A stretch of DNA of 64,000 nt from an uncultured Micrococcales bacterium (lineage in GTDB: Bacteria; Actinomycetota; Actinomycetes; Actinomycetales; Microbacteriaceae), in the NCBI GenBank assembly GCA_903909605.1, contig CAIVWH010000020.1, positions 1 to 64,000 of the forward strand. Reading direction: 5' to 3'. Under the pieces are notes generated by a model. That model searched no databases. It was not told where the DNA came from and worked only from the letters and a program-made list of their open reading frames with translations. Of the stretch, positions 38,230 through 46,637 are shown piece by piece. The position numbers and the translations under genes were made by a program. The first letter of the stretch is position 1. The number at the start of each line of letters is the position of its first letter.

Positions 38230-38667
38230 ATGGCGAAAATCGTAGGAGTTACCAGCTGCATTACTGGTATCGCACACACATACATGGCGGCCGAAGCTCT
38301 CGAGCGCGCCGGAAAAAAGCTTGGTCACGAAGTAACTATCGAGACCCAAGGCTCTGCAGGAACGATTCCTCTGAAACCAGAAGTAATCGCTGCTGCAGAC
38401 GCAGTTATCTTTGCCGTCGACCTTGAGGTCAAGGATCGTTCGCGATTCAACGGCAAGCCTTATCTTCAGGTCGGTGTAGCCAAAGCAATGAAGGGCGCAG
38501 AAGACCTGATCAATGAGGTGCTCGAAGGTGCAGCAGCCGGCACCGCCGCCCTAGTCGGCGACGGCAAGGATGCAAGCCCGAAGGCGGCGCCAAAGCCTGC
38601 AAAGGTTGACGGCGGCAATGGCAACAAGGGAGGACTCTTCGGGGGCCTCTTTGGCAAAAAGAAATAA
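38230..38667 (+). CDS. Fructose-type PTS IIB component
   Basis: A 145-residue IIB protein. The phosphorylated Cys10 is in VGVTSCITGIAHTYMAAEAL, and VETQG-like IETQGSAGT follows, as in fructose IIB domains. After about residue 100 there is a lysine/alanine/glycine tail ending GLFGGLFGKKK, beyond the usual domain. The ATG at 38230 follows the IIA stop by one base; the ORF track frame begins earlier, inside the IIA gene. Confidence 0.9.
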   Translation: MAKIVGVTSCITGIAHTYMAAEALERAGKKLGHEVTIETQGSAGTIPLKPEVIAAADAVIFAVDLEVKDRSRFNGKPYLQVGVAKAMKGAEDLINEVLEGAAAGTAALVGDGKDASPKAAPKPAKVDGGNGNKGGLFGGLFGKKK

Positions 38668-38723
38668 CCCGAACAGACAATAGGGTCTGGTCGGCGCAAC
38701 ACTTCAACTAAGGAGAAGAAGTA

Positions 38724-39860
38724 GTGGCAGGTACAGGTAACAAAATTCGCCAGTGGCTTATGACTGGTGTTTCTTACATGATCCCGTTTGTTGCTGCAGG
38801 CGGTATCTTGATCGCTCTCGGTTTCTTGCTGGGTAGCGCAGCTCACGGCACTGACGGTATCCGTGCTTACGACGCAGCCAAGATGAACGTCGCTGTTGAC
38901 GCAGCTGGCAACGTCACCGGATTCAACTACGCCGACCTCGGCAACTGGGCATTCATCATCTTCTGGCTTGGAAAGGCAGCATTCGCGCTGTTCGTTCCAG
39001 TGCTGGCAGGTTACATTGCTTACGCAATCGCTGACCGTCCAGGTCTCGCACCTGGTTTCGTAGCCGGTGTTTTGGCTACCGGTCTCGGCAGCAACCCACT
39101 CGGCACCGGCACCGGATTCCTCGGCGCCATCCTCGGTGGTCTGCTTGCTGGTTTCGTCGCGCTGTACATCAGCCGCTGGAAGGTTGCTAGCTGGATCCGT
39201 CCGTTGATGCCAGTGGTAATCATCCCGCTGCTCAGCTCGATCGTCACTGGCATCGTTATGGTTGTTGTTCTTCAGAAGCCAATCGGCGCACTGATGACCG
39301 GCCTTAACACCGCACTTACCAACATGGGAACCGCACAGCTCGTCGGCCTCGGCATCGTTCTTGGTCTGATGATGGCATTCGACATGGGTGGCCCAGTAAA
39401 CAAGGTTGCTTACGTCTTCGCTACTACCGGTTTGACCACTGCACTTGCAGGCACCGACGCCAGCGCACCTCAGTACAAGGTGATGGCAATTGTTATGGCT
39501 GCAGGTATGACCCCTCCACTGGGTCTTGCACTCGCAACCGTTCTTCGCAAGAGCCTCTTCACCGAGTCTGAAATCGAAAACGGTAAGGCAGCTTGGTTGC
39601 TTGGTGCATCGTTCATCTCGGAAGGTGCGATTCCATTCGCAGCTGCCGACCCAATCCGCGTGATCCCTTCGATCATGATCGGTTCTGGTGTAACCGGTGC
39701 TCTCGTTGCACTGTTCGGCAACACCCTTCCAGCCCCTCACGGTGGAATCTTCGTATTCCCACTGGTTGGCTCACCATTGACCTACACCCTTGCAATCCTG
39801 GTCGGCACCGCCGTTACCGCTTTGCTCGTTGTTGTGGCCAAGGGCCTCGGCAAGAAGTAA
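38724..39860 (+). CDS. Fructose-type PTS IIC membrane component
   Basis: A 378-residue integral membrane permease with about nine or ten hydrophobic helices. SYMIPFVAAGGILIALGFLLG at the start, IADRPGLAPGFVAG, GFLGAILGGLLAG and the substrate motif PVNKVAY plus GAIPFAAADP are typical of fructose IIC domains. It would import and phosphorylate the sugar with IIA and IIB. Start GTG after AGGAGAAG. A strong hairpin terminator follows. Codon choice is strongly biased, which suggests high expression. Confidence 0.94.
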   Translation: MAGTGNKIRQWLMTGVSYMIPFVAAGGILIALGFLLGSAAHGTDGIRAYDAAKMNVAVDAAGNVTGFNYADLGNWAFIIFWLGKAAFALFVPVLAGYIAYAIADRPGLAPGFVAGVLATGLGSNPLGTGTGFLGAILGGLLAGFVALYISRWKVASWIRPLMPVVIIPLLSSIVTGIVMVVVLQKPIGALMTGLNTALTNMGTAQLVGLGIVLGLMMAFDMGGPVNKVAYVFATTGLTTALAGTDASAPQYKVMAIVMAAGMTPPLGLALATVLRKSLFTESEIENGKAAWLLGASFISEGAIPFAAADPIRVIPSIMIGSGVTGALVALFGNTLPAPHGGIFVFPLVGSPLTYTLAILVGTAVTALLVVVAKGLGKK

Positions 39861-39874
39861 ATCGCTTCAAAACG

Positions 39875-39903
39875 AAAGCACCCGTCGAAAGGCGGGTGCT
39901 TTT
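39875..39903 (+). terminator. Rho-independent terminator after the PTS genes
   Basis: AAAGCACCCG and CGGGTGCTTT form a perfect 10-bp stem around an 8-base loop, followed by TTGTTT. Because A runs are on the other side, it may also end the convergent glycosyltransferase transcript. Confidence 0.85.
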
Positions 39904-39945
39904 GTTTAAGGTGGTTACTTTTCCAGGATGCTCGCCCCGAGGTTT

Positions 39946-41748
39946 TTAGTACGTGCAGTGGTAAAGTTCGCCGAACAGGTTGGTTGATACATGTTTGCAG
40001 TTGTTCAACACGTGCAGTGCGATTTTCTCGGTGTTGCCGCCAGCGCCACGCTTATCCCAGCCGCTGCTGTAAATCACGTATTGAAGTTGCTTATCGGCAA
40101 TCAGCTGCTTGAACTTATCGATGGTAGGCACAGTGTCGAAGCCGCTGAAGCCACCCATTGGTAATACCTCTAGGCCAGAAAGATTCATGATTGGGGCGGC
40201 AATCTGAGCGCCGAAGGTCGCAAGCGGATACTTCGGGTGACCAACCTGGTTCGCAGCCAGAAACGCCTTCAACTCTTTGGTCGCGGCAATGTCTTGTTTG
40301 AGGTTGCGGTGTATCACGGGTCCGGTATCCGCATCGGTGTGGGCTGTGCCCGTAACCCGGGCCCATTTCGGCAGCTCGGGGCCGGCAACCGGGTTGGTTG
40401 GCGCCGGGCGGTTGATGACGTCAATCGACCAAACGGCCGGAGTGACCACCAGCGCAACGGTGAGGGTTAGGCCGAGTAGGCCGCGGCGCTCAGGCTGCAA
40501 TCCGATGAGCACCACAAGCGCAACCAGGGCCACAAACGGCAGCCAAGACATCACGGGGAAGTAGCCGGTGTAAAGACTGTTGATCACGAACGCGCTGATT
40601 GCGCCGACGAGTCCGACAAGGATGAGCATCCAGGCCTTGCCGTGACTGATCAGGTAGGCCAGCACGATTGCAATCGGCATGGCGATGATCGCGGTGTAGT
40701 ACTGGTGCATTCCGGCAACGAATGAGTATTCCAGATAGAGCAGCACGAACGAGACTCCGGCCAGAACCAGCGTGGCGTCAAACTCTTGAACCAGGAACAG
40801 TGCGATTAGTGCAACGGCTGCCGCGACAATCAACCAGCCAATTTGACCGGCATCTTGAATGTTGAATAGGCGGAAGATGCCGGCCTCGCCAGCGAACTTC
40901 GGAGTGAACGAGCGGAATAGGTGTGGGTCGTTGGTTGCCGAGAGTCGACCAAGTGCGTTGTAGCCGAACACCATCTCCCATGCGGAGTTCTGCAGGGTTC
41001 CGCCGACGTATGGTCGCGAACTCGCTGGAGTCAGAGTGACAATGACAATCCAAAGCAGAGACAGCGCAAGGCTGCTCGCGCCCGCAATCAGCAGGTCAAC
41101 CACTTTGGTGATGCGCCTCTTGTTTGCAACTGCGAACCAGGCGATGATCAGCGCTGGCCAAAGCACCCAGGCTTCGATCATGTAGGTCTGGAATGCAACG
41201 CCGATCCACAAGCCAGCGAAAATCAGCTGCGAACGCTTACCGGTTTGCAGCGCAACAACGCCTCGGTGAAATGCGAGGGCCATGTAAAGCAAGAAGAACG
41301 ACTCTGGTTCGTTTGAGCGTGCCACCGCAGAAATAATCGGCGTGGCCAGGATGATCAAACCGGTTGCCAGTGCAACAGTATCGGAAAGTGCATCCGAGGC
41401 GGTGTTGAATTTTGCGATTCGACGACCGGCGAGCGCCATCGCAAGCACTGCGCCGATGGTGGCGAGCCCGTTTGGCGCCAAAACTGTTACATCGTGAAAG
41501 CCAAAGATTCGAACGAAGATGGCGGTGATCCAATAAGAACCAGGAATCTTGTCGAGGCTGACGGTGCCAGCGGGGTCAACCGCGCCGAAGAGCCAGTCGG
41601 TGAAGTTGTGGCTCATGCTGTGGGCGACAGCCGCCTGATAGGCCGAAACCTGGAACTGGCTGAAGTTTGAGAAGTAGATTAGCCCGCCGGCGATGGCCAA
41701 AAAGGCTAGGACGGACGCTAGTCGGATTTGGGCTGGGGAAATCTTCAC
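39946..41748 (-). CDS. GT39/ArnT-like membrane glycosyltransferase
   Basis: A 600-residue polytopic membrane protein with about 12 hydrophobic helices and a C-terminal outer domain. FGAVDPAGTVSLDKIPGSYWITAIFVRIFGF in the first periplasmic loop and SNEPESFFLLYMALA are typical of the PMT/ArnT-like family that takes sugar from a polyprenyl phosphate and adds it outside the membrane. The last about 150 residues (AFLAANQ ... ALHVLNNCKHV) resemble the outer domain of YkcB-like members. Its neighbour on the same strand upstream is a phosphotransferase. It may glycosylate surface polymers or proteins such as the giant Thr-Pro-rich ones; that is inference. Confidence 0.85.
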   Translation of the reverse strand: MKISPAQIRLASVLAFLAIAGGLIYFSNFSQFQVSAYQAAVAHSMSHNFTDWLFGAVDPAGTVSLDKIPGSYWITAIFVRIFGFHDVTVLAPNGLATIGAVLAMALAGRRIAKFNTASDALSDTVALATGLIILATPIISAVARSNEPESFFLLYMALAFHRGVVALQTGKRSQLIFAGLWIGVAFQTYMIEAWVLWPALIIAWFAVANKRRITKVVDLLIAGASSLALSLLWIVIVTLTPASSRPYVGGTLQNSAWEMVFGYNALGRLSATNDPHLFRSFTPKFAGEAGIFRLFNIQDAGQIGWLIVAAAVALIALFLVQEFDATLVLAGVSFVLLYLEYSFVAGMHQYYTAIIAMPIAIVLAYLISHGKAWMLILVGLVGAISAFVINSLYTGYFPVMSWLPFVALVALVVLIGLQPERRGLLGLTLTVALVVTPAVWSIDVINRPAPTNPVAGPELPKWARVTGTAHTDADTGPVIHRNLKQDIAATKELKAFLAANQVGHPKYPLATFGAQIAAPIMNLSGLEVLPMGGFSGFDTVPTIDKFKQLIADKQLQYVIYSSGWDKRGAGGNTEKIALHVLNNCKHVSTNLFGELYHCTY

Positions 41749-41782
41749 TTCGACAGAGTTATAGAAATTCCTGTGAGTTTGC

Positions 41783-42706
41783 TTAGCGCAGCAATCCAGC
41801 GATGCTGAATTTCTGGGCCTTGCGCAGGCTGTCTTCGATTAATCGCAGAATCTTGGGGCGGTGCAGCAGCTGGTCATCCTTGGTTTCGCTGAGGTGCCAG
41901 GTGGCTTGCTCTAGGTAGCGAAGCTTCACGTGCAGGTCGATGAGTTCGAGGTCGCGCTCGGTTGGCCCAGCCTCGCCAAAGTAGGCCTCTATATAGGCGC
42001 CAATCAACTCGCGGTGCATCGCCTTCTTCTCGGCCATCAGCGCATGGATGGTCACGCCAAGTTCGAAGAACTTCGACCCCCAGCCGGCCTGAGCCCAGTC
42101 GATCAGCACTGCACGCTCGGGTTGAAAGACAACATTCGATAGGTGTGAATCGCTGTGAATGAAGGTCATGTCTTCGCGGGAGAGCTCGTAGGACTTGAGT
42201 TCGCGCTGCAGGGCTCGGGCGTACTTGATGAAATCCGAGCTGAAGTCCTCGGCATTTGATTTTGCGAAAACCGGCTTGAGCACACGAGCAGAGTTCCACT
42301 CGGCAAGTTTGTTTCTCGCATCCTTGTCGAAGGCAATGTGCAGTTTGTGTTGTGCGTCGGCCAGCGCAGCGGCGTGCTTCGGCAGTGCATTGCCAACAAC
42401 GATCTCGCCATCGATGTAGAGCAGCGCAATCATTTCGTAGCTGGTGAACAGCTGGCGGTTAAAAGGAGTGGGCGATGCAATTTTTTTATTACGAAGCAGA
42501 ATGAGGTTGTCGATTTCGCGATCGAAGGCAGTAATCAGGCGCTTATTGCGGCGCACCGCCTTATAGACGCGCGAGATGCGCGTGTTGATGACTGTGATTG
42601 AGTGCTGATTGAAACGTTCGACGGTGAAAGTCTGCGGGTCGTCGATGCGATACAGCGCGGCGCGAATCTCTCTCGGAAGAGTCTCGAAGTTGATTGCCTT
42701 GGCCAT
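41783..42706 (-). CDS. Aminoglycoside-phosphotransferase-like kinase
   Basis: A 307-residue protein with the APH/choline-kinase fold. The catalytic loop is HSDSHLSNVVFQ (about residue 185) and the metal-binding segment is LIDWAQAGWG (about 205), replacing the classic D.HPGN..V and IDF.D. The N-terminal lobe is poorly conserved. Family members phosphorylate small alcohols, sugars or antibiotics; the substrate here cannot be told. It sits between the histidine kinase (4 bases) and the GT39 gene (34 bases) on the same strand, so it may be co-transcribed. Confidence 0.8.
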   Translation of the reverse strand: MAKAINFETLPREIRAALYRIDDPQTFTVERFNQHSITVINTRISRVYKAVRRNKRLITAFDREIDNLILLRNKKIASPTPFNRQLFTSYEMIALLYIDGEIVVGNALPKHAAALADAQHKLHIAFDKDARNKLAEWNSARVLKPVFAKSNAEDFSSDFIKYARALQRELKSYELSREDMTFIHSDSHLSNVVFQPERAVLIDWAQAGWGSKFFELGVTIHALMAEKKAMHRELIGAYIEAYFGEAGPTERDLELIDLHVKLRYLEQATWHLSETKDDQLLHRPKILRLIEDSLRKAQKFSIAGLLR

Positions 42707-42710
42707 GCCC

Positions 42711-43949
42711 CTAGTTTAACGGCAGGCTAATTTTCAGCCGAAGGCCGCCGAGCTCACTTGGTTCGAGCAGCAGGGTTCCGTCGTGAGCCTCGACGATTGA
42801 GTTCATGATCGCCATGCCAAGCCCGGTGCCGCCAGATGCACGACTTCGCGATGAGTCGAATCGCTGAAAACCTTGGATGCCCTTGGCGTATGCGTCGCCA
42901 GGCAGACCCGGGCCGGCATCTTCGACGCAGAGCACTGCCCGCTTGCCCTGTTTGGCAAGGCTCACCCGAACGGCCGCATCGGCGGGAGTGTGCCGGTGGA
43001 TGTTTCCAATGGCGTTGTTGAGCAGCCGCCCAAGCAGTTCCTCGGCCCCGGCCACCGAAACGCCCGGTGCGATCTGGCGGGCGATGTCGCGGTTCTGGTC
43101 GATGGCGGCCAGGTCATCCGTGGCTTGTTCGACAAGGGCAGAAAGGTCGACGGGCTCGAAGCTGTTGCTCGAGACCGAGCCAACTTCGGCCAGCTCAAGC
43201 AGCGAACCGATGGTCTGGTCCATTCTGTCGACCTGCTCGACGATGCGCTGATAGGCCTTGGCGCGGCTGGCCTCGTCGGCCTGCTGCCCGCCGGCGAGCA
43301 TCTCGGCGTAGCCCTTGATGACGGTCAGCGGCGTGCGCAGCTCGTGCGAGGCATCGCCCATGAAGTTCTGCATCGATTTGCGGGTGTCGCGCTCTTGGTC
43401 GGCACTTGCGCGAAGCGAGCGAACCACCGACTTCAGGTCAAGTCGAACCAGCACCGTGATAATCAAACCGCCGACCACCACTGCAATCAGCGCCATCAGC
43501 GCCAGCGATTTCAGATTCTTCTCGTGATCGACCACGATGTTGTCGACGTCGGATGCCACAAGCACGAAGTCGGTGTCTTTCAGCGCAACCAGCCGCAGCA
43601 GATAAGGGTTCTTGCCAGAAATCAAGATTGCATTCTGGGATGCACGAACCGCGAGCGAGTGCGCAGGTGGCGTGTTGATCTGCACCGAGCTCTCAACCAT
43701 CGAGGTGAGTGTGCCATCCGCGGTTAAAAACATCACGGTCAAAGGCGAGCCGTAGTCGTCGGCGGCAAGCAGAACTGAACTAAGTGGGTCTGCGCTAGCC
43801 TCAACTTTTTTGGCGAGCAGATTGAGCGACGTCTTTTGCGCCGAGATGCGATTGGCGTAGTCGCTCTCGACAAGTGAGTAGCCGCCGAACACCACGGCGA
43901 TGGCCAAAAGCAGAATGCCGGCAACCGTATATTTCGTGATGAGTTTCAT
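42711..43949 (-). CDS. Sensor histidine kinase (HisKA type)
   Basis: A 412-residue two-component sensor. It has one helix at 7-28, a ~120-residue outer sensing domain, a second helix at about 147-168, then the dimer domain with the phosphorylated His in DASHELRTPLTVIKGYAEML (about 200) and an ATP-binding domain with DAGPGLP and GGTGLGMAIMNSIVEAHDG. A HAMP linker is not obvious. It follows its response regulator through a TAATG overlap. The signal is unknown. The secreted coiled-coil protein and the RR are encoded divergently next to it. Confidence 0.93.
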   Translation of the reverse strand: MKLITKYTVAGILLLAIAVVFGGYSLVESDYANRISAQKTSLNLLAKKVEASADPLSSVLLAADDYGSPLTVMFLTADGTLTSMVESSVQINTPPAHSLAVRASQNAILISGKNPYLLRLVALKDTDFVLVASDVDNIVVDHEKNLKSLALMALIAVVVGGLIITVLVRLDLKSVVRSLRASADQERDTRKSMQNFMGDASHELRTPLTVIKGYAEMLAGGQQADEASRAKAYQRIVEQVDRMDQTIGSLLELAEVGSVSSNSFEPVDLSALVEQATDDLAAIDQNRDIARQIAPGVSVAGAEELLGRLLNNAIGNIHRHTPADAAVRVSLAKQGKRAVLCVEDAGPGLPGDAYAKGIQGFQRFDSSRSRASGGTGLGMAIMNSIVEAHDGTLLLEPSELGGLRLKISLPLN

Positions 43950-44626
43950 TACTTATCAACGATAGAGAATCCGACACCGCGAACGGTCTTTATTCCTTGC
44001 CAATCGTCGGTGTGCAGCTTTTTGCGCAGATAAGAGATGTATGTGTCGAGCACCGTCACGTTGGTTGCCCAGGTGATATCCCAGACATTGTCGAGCAACA
44101 GGCTCTTGCTGGCGACCTTGCCATCGCGCTGGATCAGTTCGAGCAGCAGTTTGAACTCGGTGGGCGAGAGGTCGACCGGCTGACCGCCGCGGGTCACGGT
44201 GTGGGCATCTTCATCCAGAACGATGGGGCCACAGGTGAGAACACGCTTGCCGGCAGGTTCGAGGTTCTTCAACCTGGCACGGATGCGCAGCACCAGCTCC
44301 TCGAGACTGAATGGCTTCTTCACATAATCGTCGGCTCCGGTGCGGAAACCCTCGACCACGTCGGCCTTGTCTTGGCGGGCGGTGAGCAGGATGACCGGGA
44401 TCTCGATGCCGCTGGCCCGCATGCGCTCAAGCAGCTCGAAGCCGTTTACTTTCGGCATGTTGACGTCGCTGACGACCAGGTCAATGTGCTGTTCGTGCAG
44501 GGTGGCCAGCGCGCTTTTGCCATCGCTGGCAACTTCGACGTCGAAGCCGGCCAACCCAAGGGCGTCAGCCAGCATGTCGCGCAGGCCGGCCTCGTCATCG
44601 ACGATGAGAAGTCTCGGTTTGGCCAC
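43949..44626 (-). CDS. OmpR/PhoB-family response regulator
   Basis: A 225-residue regulator. The receiver has the acid pair D10-D11, the phospho-acceptor Asp54 in VVSDVNMPKVNG and the K in VKKPFSLEE. The C-terminal winged helix ends YISYLRKKLHTDDWQGIKTVRGVGF, typical of the OmpR family. It is the first gene of a two-gene unit with the histidine kinase. Candidate binding half-sites lie 57-74 bases upstream of its start (see 44683-44700). Confidence 0.95.
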   Translation of the reverse strand: MAKPRLLIVDDEAGLRDMLADALGLAGFDVEVASDGKSALATLHEQHIDLVVSDVNMPKVNGFELLERMRASGIEIPVILLTARQDKADVVEGFRTGADDYVKKPFSLEELVLRIRARLKNLEPAGKRVLTCGPIVLDEDAHTVTRGGQPVDLSPTEFKLLLELIQRDGKVASKSLLLDNVWDITWATNVTVLDTYISYLRKKLHTDDWQGIKTVRGVGFSIVDK

Positions 44627-44682
44627 GTTGCAAGCCTATGTTCAGGTTTTCGCACATTCTCAAATCCAAGGATTGCCGACTG

Positions 44683-44700
44683 CTTTTCTCAGGCTTTTCT
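44683..44700. promoter_or_regulatory. Direct CTTTTCT repeats, candidate response-regulator site
   Basis: CTTTTCT occurs at 44683-44689 and 44694-44700, exactly 11 bases apart, in the 130-bp region between the response regulator and the divergent secreted protein gene. OmpR-family regulators typically bind two direct repeats one helical turn apart. This could control both the regulator and the secreted protein. Confidence 0.4.
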
Positions 44701-44756
44701 AAGAACGGGTCTGTCATTGTTTATCTCGAGGCAGTCATCCTCAGAAAGGTTTCAAA

Positions 44757-45302
44757 ATGAAACTAAGCAAAACAGCATCAGCACTAGCAATTGCCGTTGC
44801 AGCTGCACTTGGCTCTCAGTCGGTTGTCTACGCAGCTGACGCCACCACCGGGTCTACCTCGACCCCAGCTCCAAGTTCGAGCGCAGCGCCTAAGGCACAC
44901 GATGGTTTGACCAAGGCCGAGCGCGACGCTTACAAAGCAGCCATCGCAACTTACAAGACCGCGATGACCGCGTTCAAGGCAGACCGAGCAACTTTTGTTC
45001 AGGCAATGCAGTCGTTTCACACCGCACAGCAGGCCTACGCAACTGCTCGCAAGCCGATCAACGAGGCCTTCAAGGCAGCTGCCACCGCGGCTAACACCGC
45101 ATACCAGGCAGCAGCTGCAGCAGCAACGACCGACCAGCAAAAGGCCGACGCAAAGGCGGCTCGCAAGGCAGCGGTAACCGCAGCAGCGGCAACCCGCGAT
45201 GCAGCAATCGCATCACTCGGCGCAGCACCGGTAAAGCCAGTCAAGCCGACTGCTCCAGTTCGCCCAGTGAAGCCAACCCCAGTTCCTTCAGTTACTCCGT
45301 AG
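44757..45302 (+). CDS. Small secreted Ala/Lys-rich helical protein
   Basis: A 181-residue exported protein. A signal peptide (about 1-26, ending VYAA) is followed by a Thr/Ser/Pro stretch (28-46), a long Ala/Lys-rich helical region (about 50-155) with heptad-like spacing (AYKAAIATYKTAMTAFKADRATFVQAM), and a Pro-Val-Lys tail. It would be a coiled coil outside the membrane; no family is recognised. It lies divergently from the two-component genes, which suggests it is a target. AGAAAGG lies before the ATG. Strong terminator follows. Confidence 0.8.
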   Translation: MKLSKTASALAIAVAAALGSQSVVYAADATTGSTSTPAPSSSAAPKAHDGLTKAERDAYKAAIATYKTAMTAFKADRATFVQAMQSFHTAQQAYATARKPINEAFKAAATAANTAYQAAAAAATTDQQKADAKAARKAAVTAAAATRDAAIASLGAAPVKPVKPTAPVRPVKPTPVPSVTP

Positions 45303-45330
45303 TTGTGGCAAATCAATTTCTCCATTGAGC

Positions 45331-45364
45331 AAAGAACCCCGGTGAGAGAACACCGGGGTTCTTT
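45331..45364 (+). terminator. Strong hairpin terminator, possibly bidirectional
   Basis: AAAGAACCCCGGTG and CACCGGGGTTCTTT form a perfect 14-bp stem with a 6-base loop (AGAGAA) followed by GTTT. A runs on the opposite side allow it to work for the small minus-strand frame at 45378-45491 as well. Confidence 0.9.
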
Positions 45365-45377
45365 GTTTAAACATTTC

Positions 45378-45491
45378 TCAGTCGGTGAGCGTCAAAATCA
45401 CACGACGGATGTTGTCTCCAACATTTAGCTCGGTTGCGGTCTTGATTGGCAACCTCACAAGGCGCCCAGTCGGGTTGCCTATACTGCCCAT
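45378..45491 (-). CDS. Possible 37-residue protein (too short for the ORF track)
   Basis: The minus strand reads MGSIGNPTGRLVRLPIKTAT and ends VILTLTD before a stop at 45378. The mix of charged and hydrophobic residues looks like real coding sequence, and it ends just before the shared hairpin terminator. Against it: the ATG abuts the divergent DUF3048 gene and has no clear ribosome site. It could also be a remnant of a longer gene. No family is recognised. Confidence 0.35.
   Translation of the reverse strand: MGSIGNPTGRLVRLPIKTATELNVGDNIRRVILTLTD
45480..45491 (+). promoter_or_regulatory. -10-like TATACT just before the DUF3048 gene
   Basis: TATACT at 45480-45485 is followed by six bases and then the ATG at 45492. 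There is no ribosome site, so a leaderless transcript is likely. I see no clear -35 at 17-18 bases. Confidence 0.45.
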
Positions 45492-46571
45492 ATGGCAACT
45501 AGTTTTCTCAAGCCCCTCGCCCTCGCAGCAATCACGGCACTTGCCCTAACCGGCTGCTCCAGCTCAACCTCGGCAGGCACATCCCCGACGAATACAACAG
45601 CGGCCACCCAGTATGTGACCGCCCCGCTCACCGGCGTGAAGTATGTGGCCGGCACTAGCGAGGCCACCGGGCTCAGCCGCCCATCCGTGGCATGCAAGAT
45701 CGACAACTCAGATGCTGCGCGACCACAGCTTGGCCTCAACAGCACCGACATGGTGTTCGACGAGATGGTCGAGGGTGGCCTCACCCGCTTCGTCGCTATC
45801 TTCCAGAGCAACCAGCCAACCGGCGTTGGCCCGGTGCGCAGCGTGCGACCCATGGATCCAGACATCCTGAGCCCCCTTGGCGGCATCGTTTGCTACTCGG
45901 GCGGGCAGGCCCCGATCACCGCGTTGATGCGGGCAACTCGAGTCTTCAACGCGAGCGAAACCAGTGAGCAAGGTCAAGGCACTTTCACTCGAGTGAAAGA
46001 CCGCATCGCCCCGCACAACGTGATCGTCAACGTCTCGCTGCTGGCACAGCACCACCCAGAAATTGCGGCCCCAGCCGCCCAGTTCAACTTTGCCCAGGAT
46101 GCCGCGCATTCGACCGCGGCCCTCAGCGGCAGTGCGATCAGCAGCCTCAAGGTGGTGTACCCAGCAGCTTTGGCCCAGTGGGTGCCGAGTGGCGATGGTT
46201 CGCAGTTCCTTCGCACCCAGGATGGCAAGCCACTTACCGACGCAGCCGACGGTTCGCAGGTGCGCGCCACCAACATCGTCGTGATGCAGGTCACAGTTGA
46301 CCGCTCTTTCAAAGACCCGAAGTATGGCTTCGTGCCGAAGGATGTCGTCATTGGCTCGGGCAAGGGCTGGGTGCTAAGCAGCGGCAAGAGCATCCAAGTG
46401 ACTTGGTCGAAGGCATCGCAGACTCAGTCGATCGTGCTGACCCTGGCCGACGGTTCGCCGGTGCAGCTTGCGCCAGGCAACACCTGGGTCGAGTTGCAGC
46501 CCATCGATGTGGGCAAGACCGAGCTCGCGCTCGCGGCGACGCCAACACCCACGGCCACCCCCACAAAATAG
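45492..46571 (+). CDS. DUF3048 (YerB-like) lipoprotein
   Basis: A 359-residue secreted lipoprotein. A signal peptide ends with the lipobox LALTGC (lipidated Cys22), followed by a Ser/Thr spacer. The body has the DUF3048 blocks: RPSVACKIDNSDAARPQLGLN, FDEMVEGGLTRFVAIFQSN, VGPVRSVRPMD and a C-terminal beta domain with the GKGWVLSSGK and GNTWVELQPID motifs. YerB-type proteins are exported and of unknown role, proposed to act in cell envelope processes. It is directly upstream of the third giant gene, separated by a terminator. Confidence 0.92.
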   Translation: MATSFLKPLALAAITALALTGCSSSTSAGTSPTNTTAATQYVTAPLTGVKYVAGTSEATGLSRPSVACKIDNSDAARPQLGLNSTDMVFDEMVEGGLTRFVAIFQSNQPTGVGPVRSVRPMDPDILSPLGGIVCYSGGQAPITALMRATRVFNASETSEQGQGTFTRVKDRIAPHNVIVNVSLLAQHHPEIAAPAAQFNFAQDAAHSTAALSGSAISSLKVVYPAALAQWVPSGDGSQFLRTQDGKPLTDAADGSQVRATNIVVMQVTVDRSFKDPKYGFVPKDVVIGSGKGWVLSSGKSIQVTWSKASQTQSIVLTLADGSPVQLAPGNTWVELQPIDVGKTELALAATPTPTATPTK

Positions 46572-46580
46572 GCCTCTGTG

Positions 46581-46606
46581 GGCCAGGGCCAGCGAATTGC
46601 CTGGCC
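46581..46606 (+). terminator. Hairpin terminator after DUF3048 gene
   Basis: GGCCAGG and CCTGGCC form a 7-bp GC-rich stem around a 12-base loop, followed by TTTGGGTGTTT. It lies inside the N-terminal extension of the ORF-track frame that begins at 46578, which argues for the later ATG start at 46638. Confidence 0.6.
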
Positions 46607-46624
46607 TTTGGGTGTTTGCTCGCC

Positions 46625-46637
46625 TACCCTTTTACTT
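46625..46637 (+). promoter_or_regulatory. -10-like TACCCT before the third giant gene, possibly leaderless
   Basis: TACCCT at 46625-46630 lies seven bases before the ATG at 46638, with no ribosome site. By analogy with 45480 it may start a leaderless mRNA. The hexamer is weak. Confidence 0.3.

Noticed and set aside
38466-39740. 424-aa minus-strand ORF
   Set aside because: It is antisense to the PTS IIB and IIC genes, has an unnatural composition rich in Cys, His, Asp and Gln, and no domain or ribosome site. It is a shadow of strong codon bias.
42873-43727. 284-aa plus-strand ORF
   Set aside because: It lies antisense within the histidine kinase gene, whose motifs are complete. It has no recognisable fold or ribosome site.
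43997-44839. 280-aa plus-strand ORF
   Set aside because: It is antisense to the response regulator and runs into the small secreted protein gene. The regulator motifs are complete in the other frame.
46578-46578. GTG at 46578 as start of the third giant protein
   Set aside because: It would place the terminator hairpin inside the coding region and disturb the signal peptide. ATG 46638 fits better.
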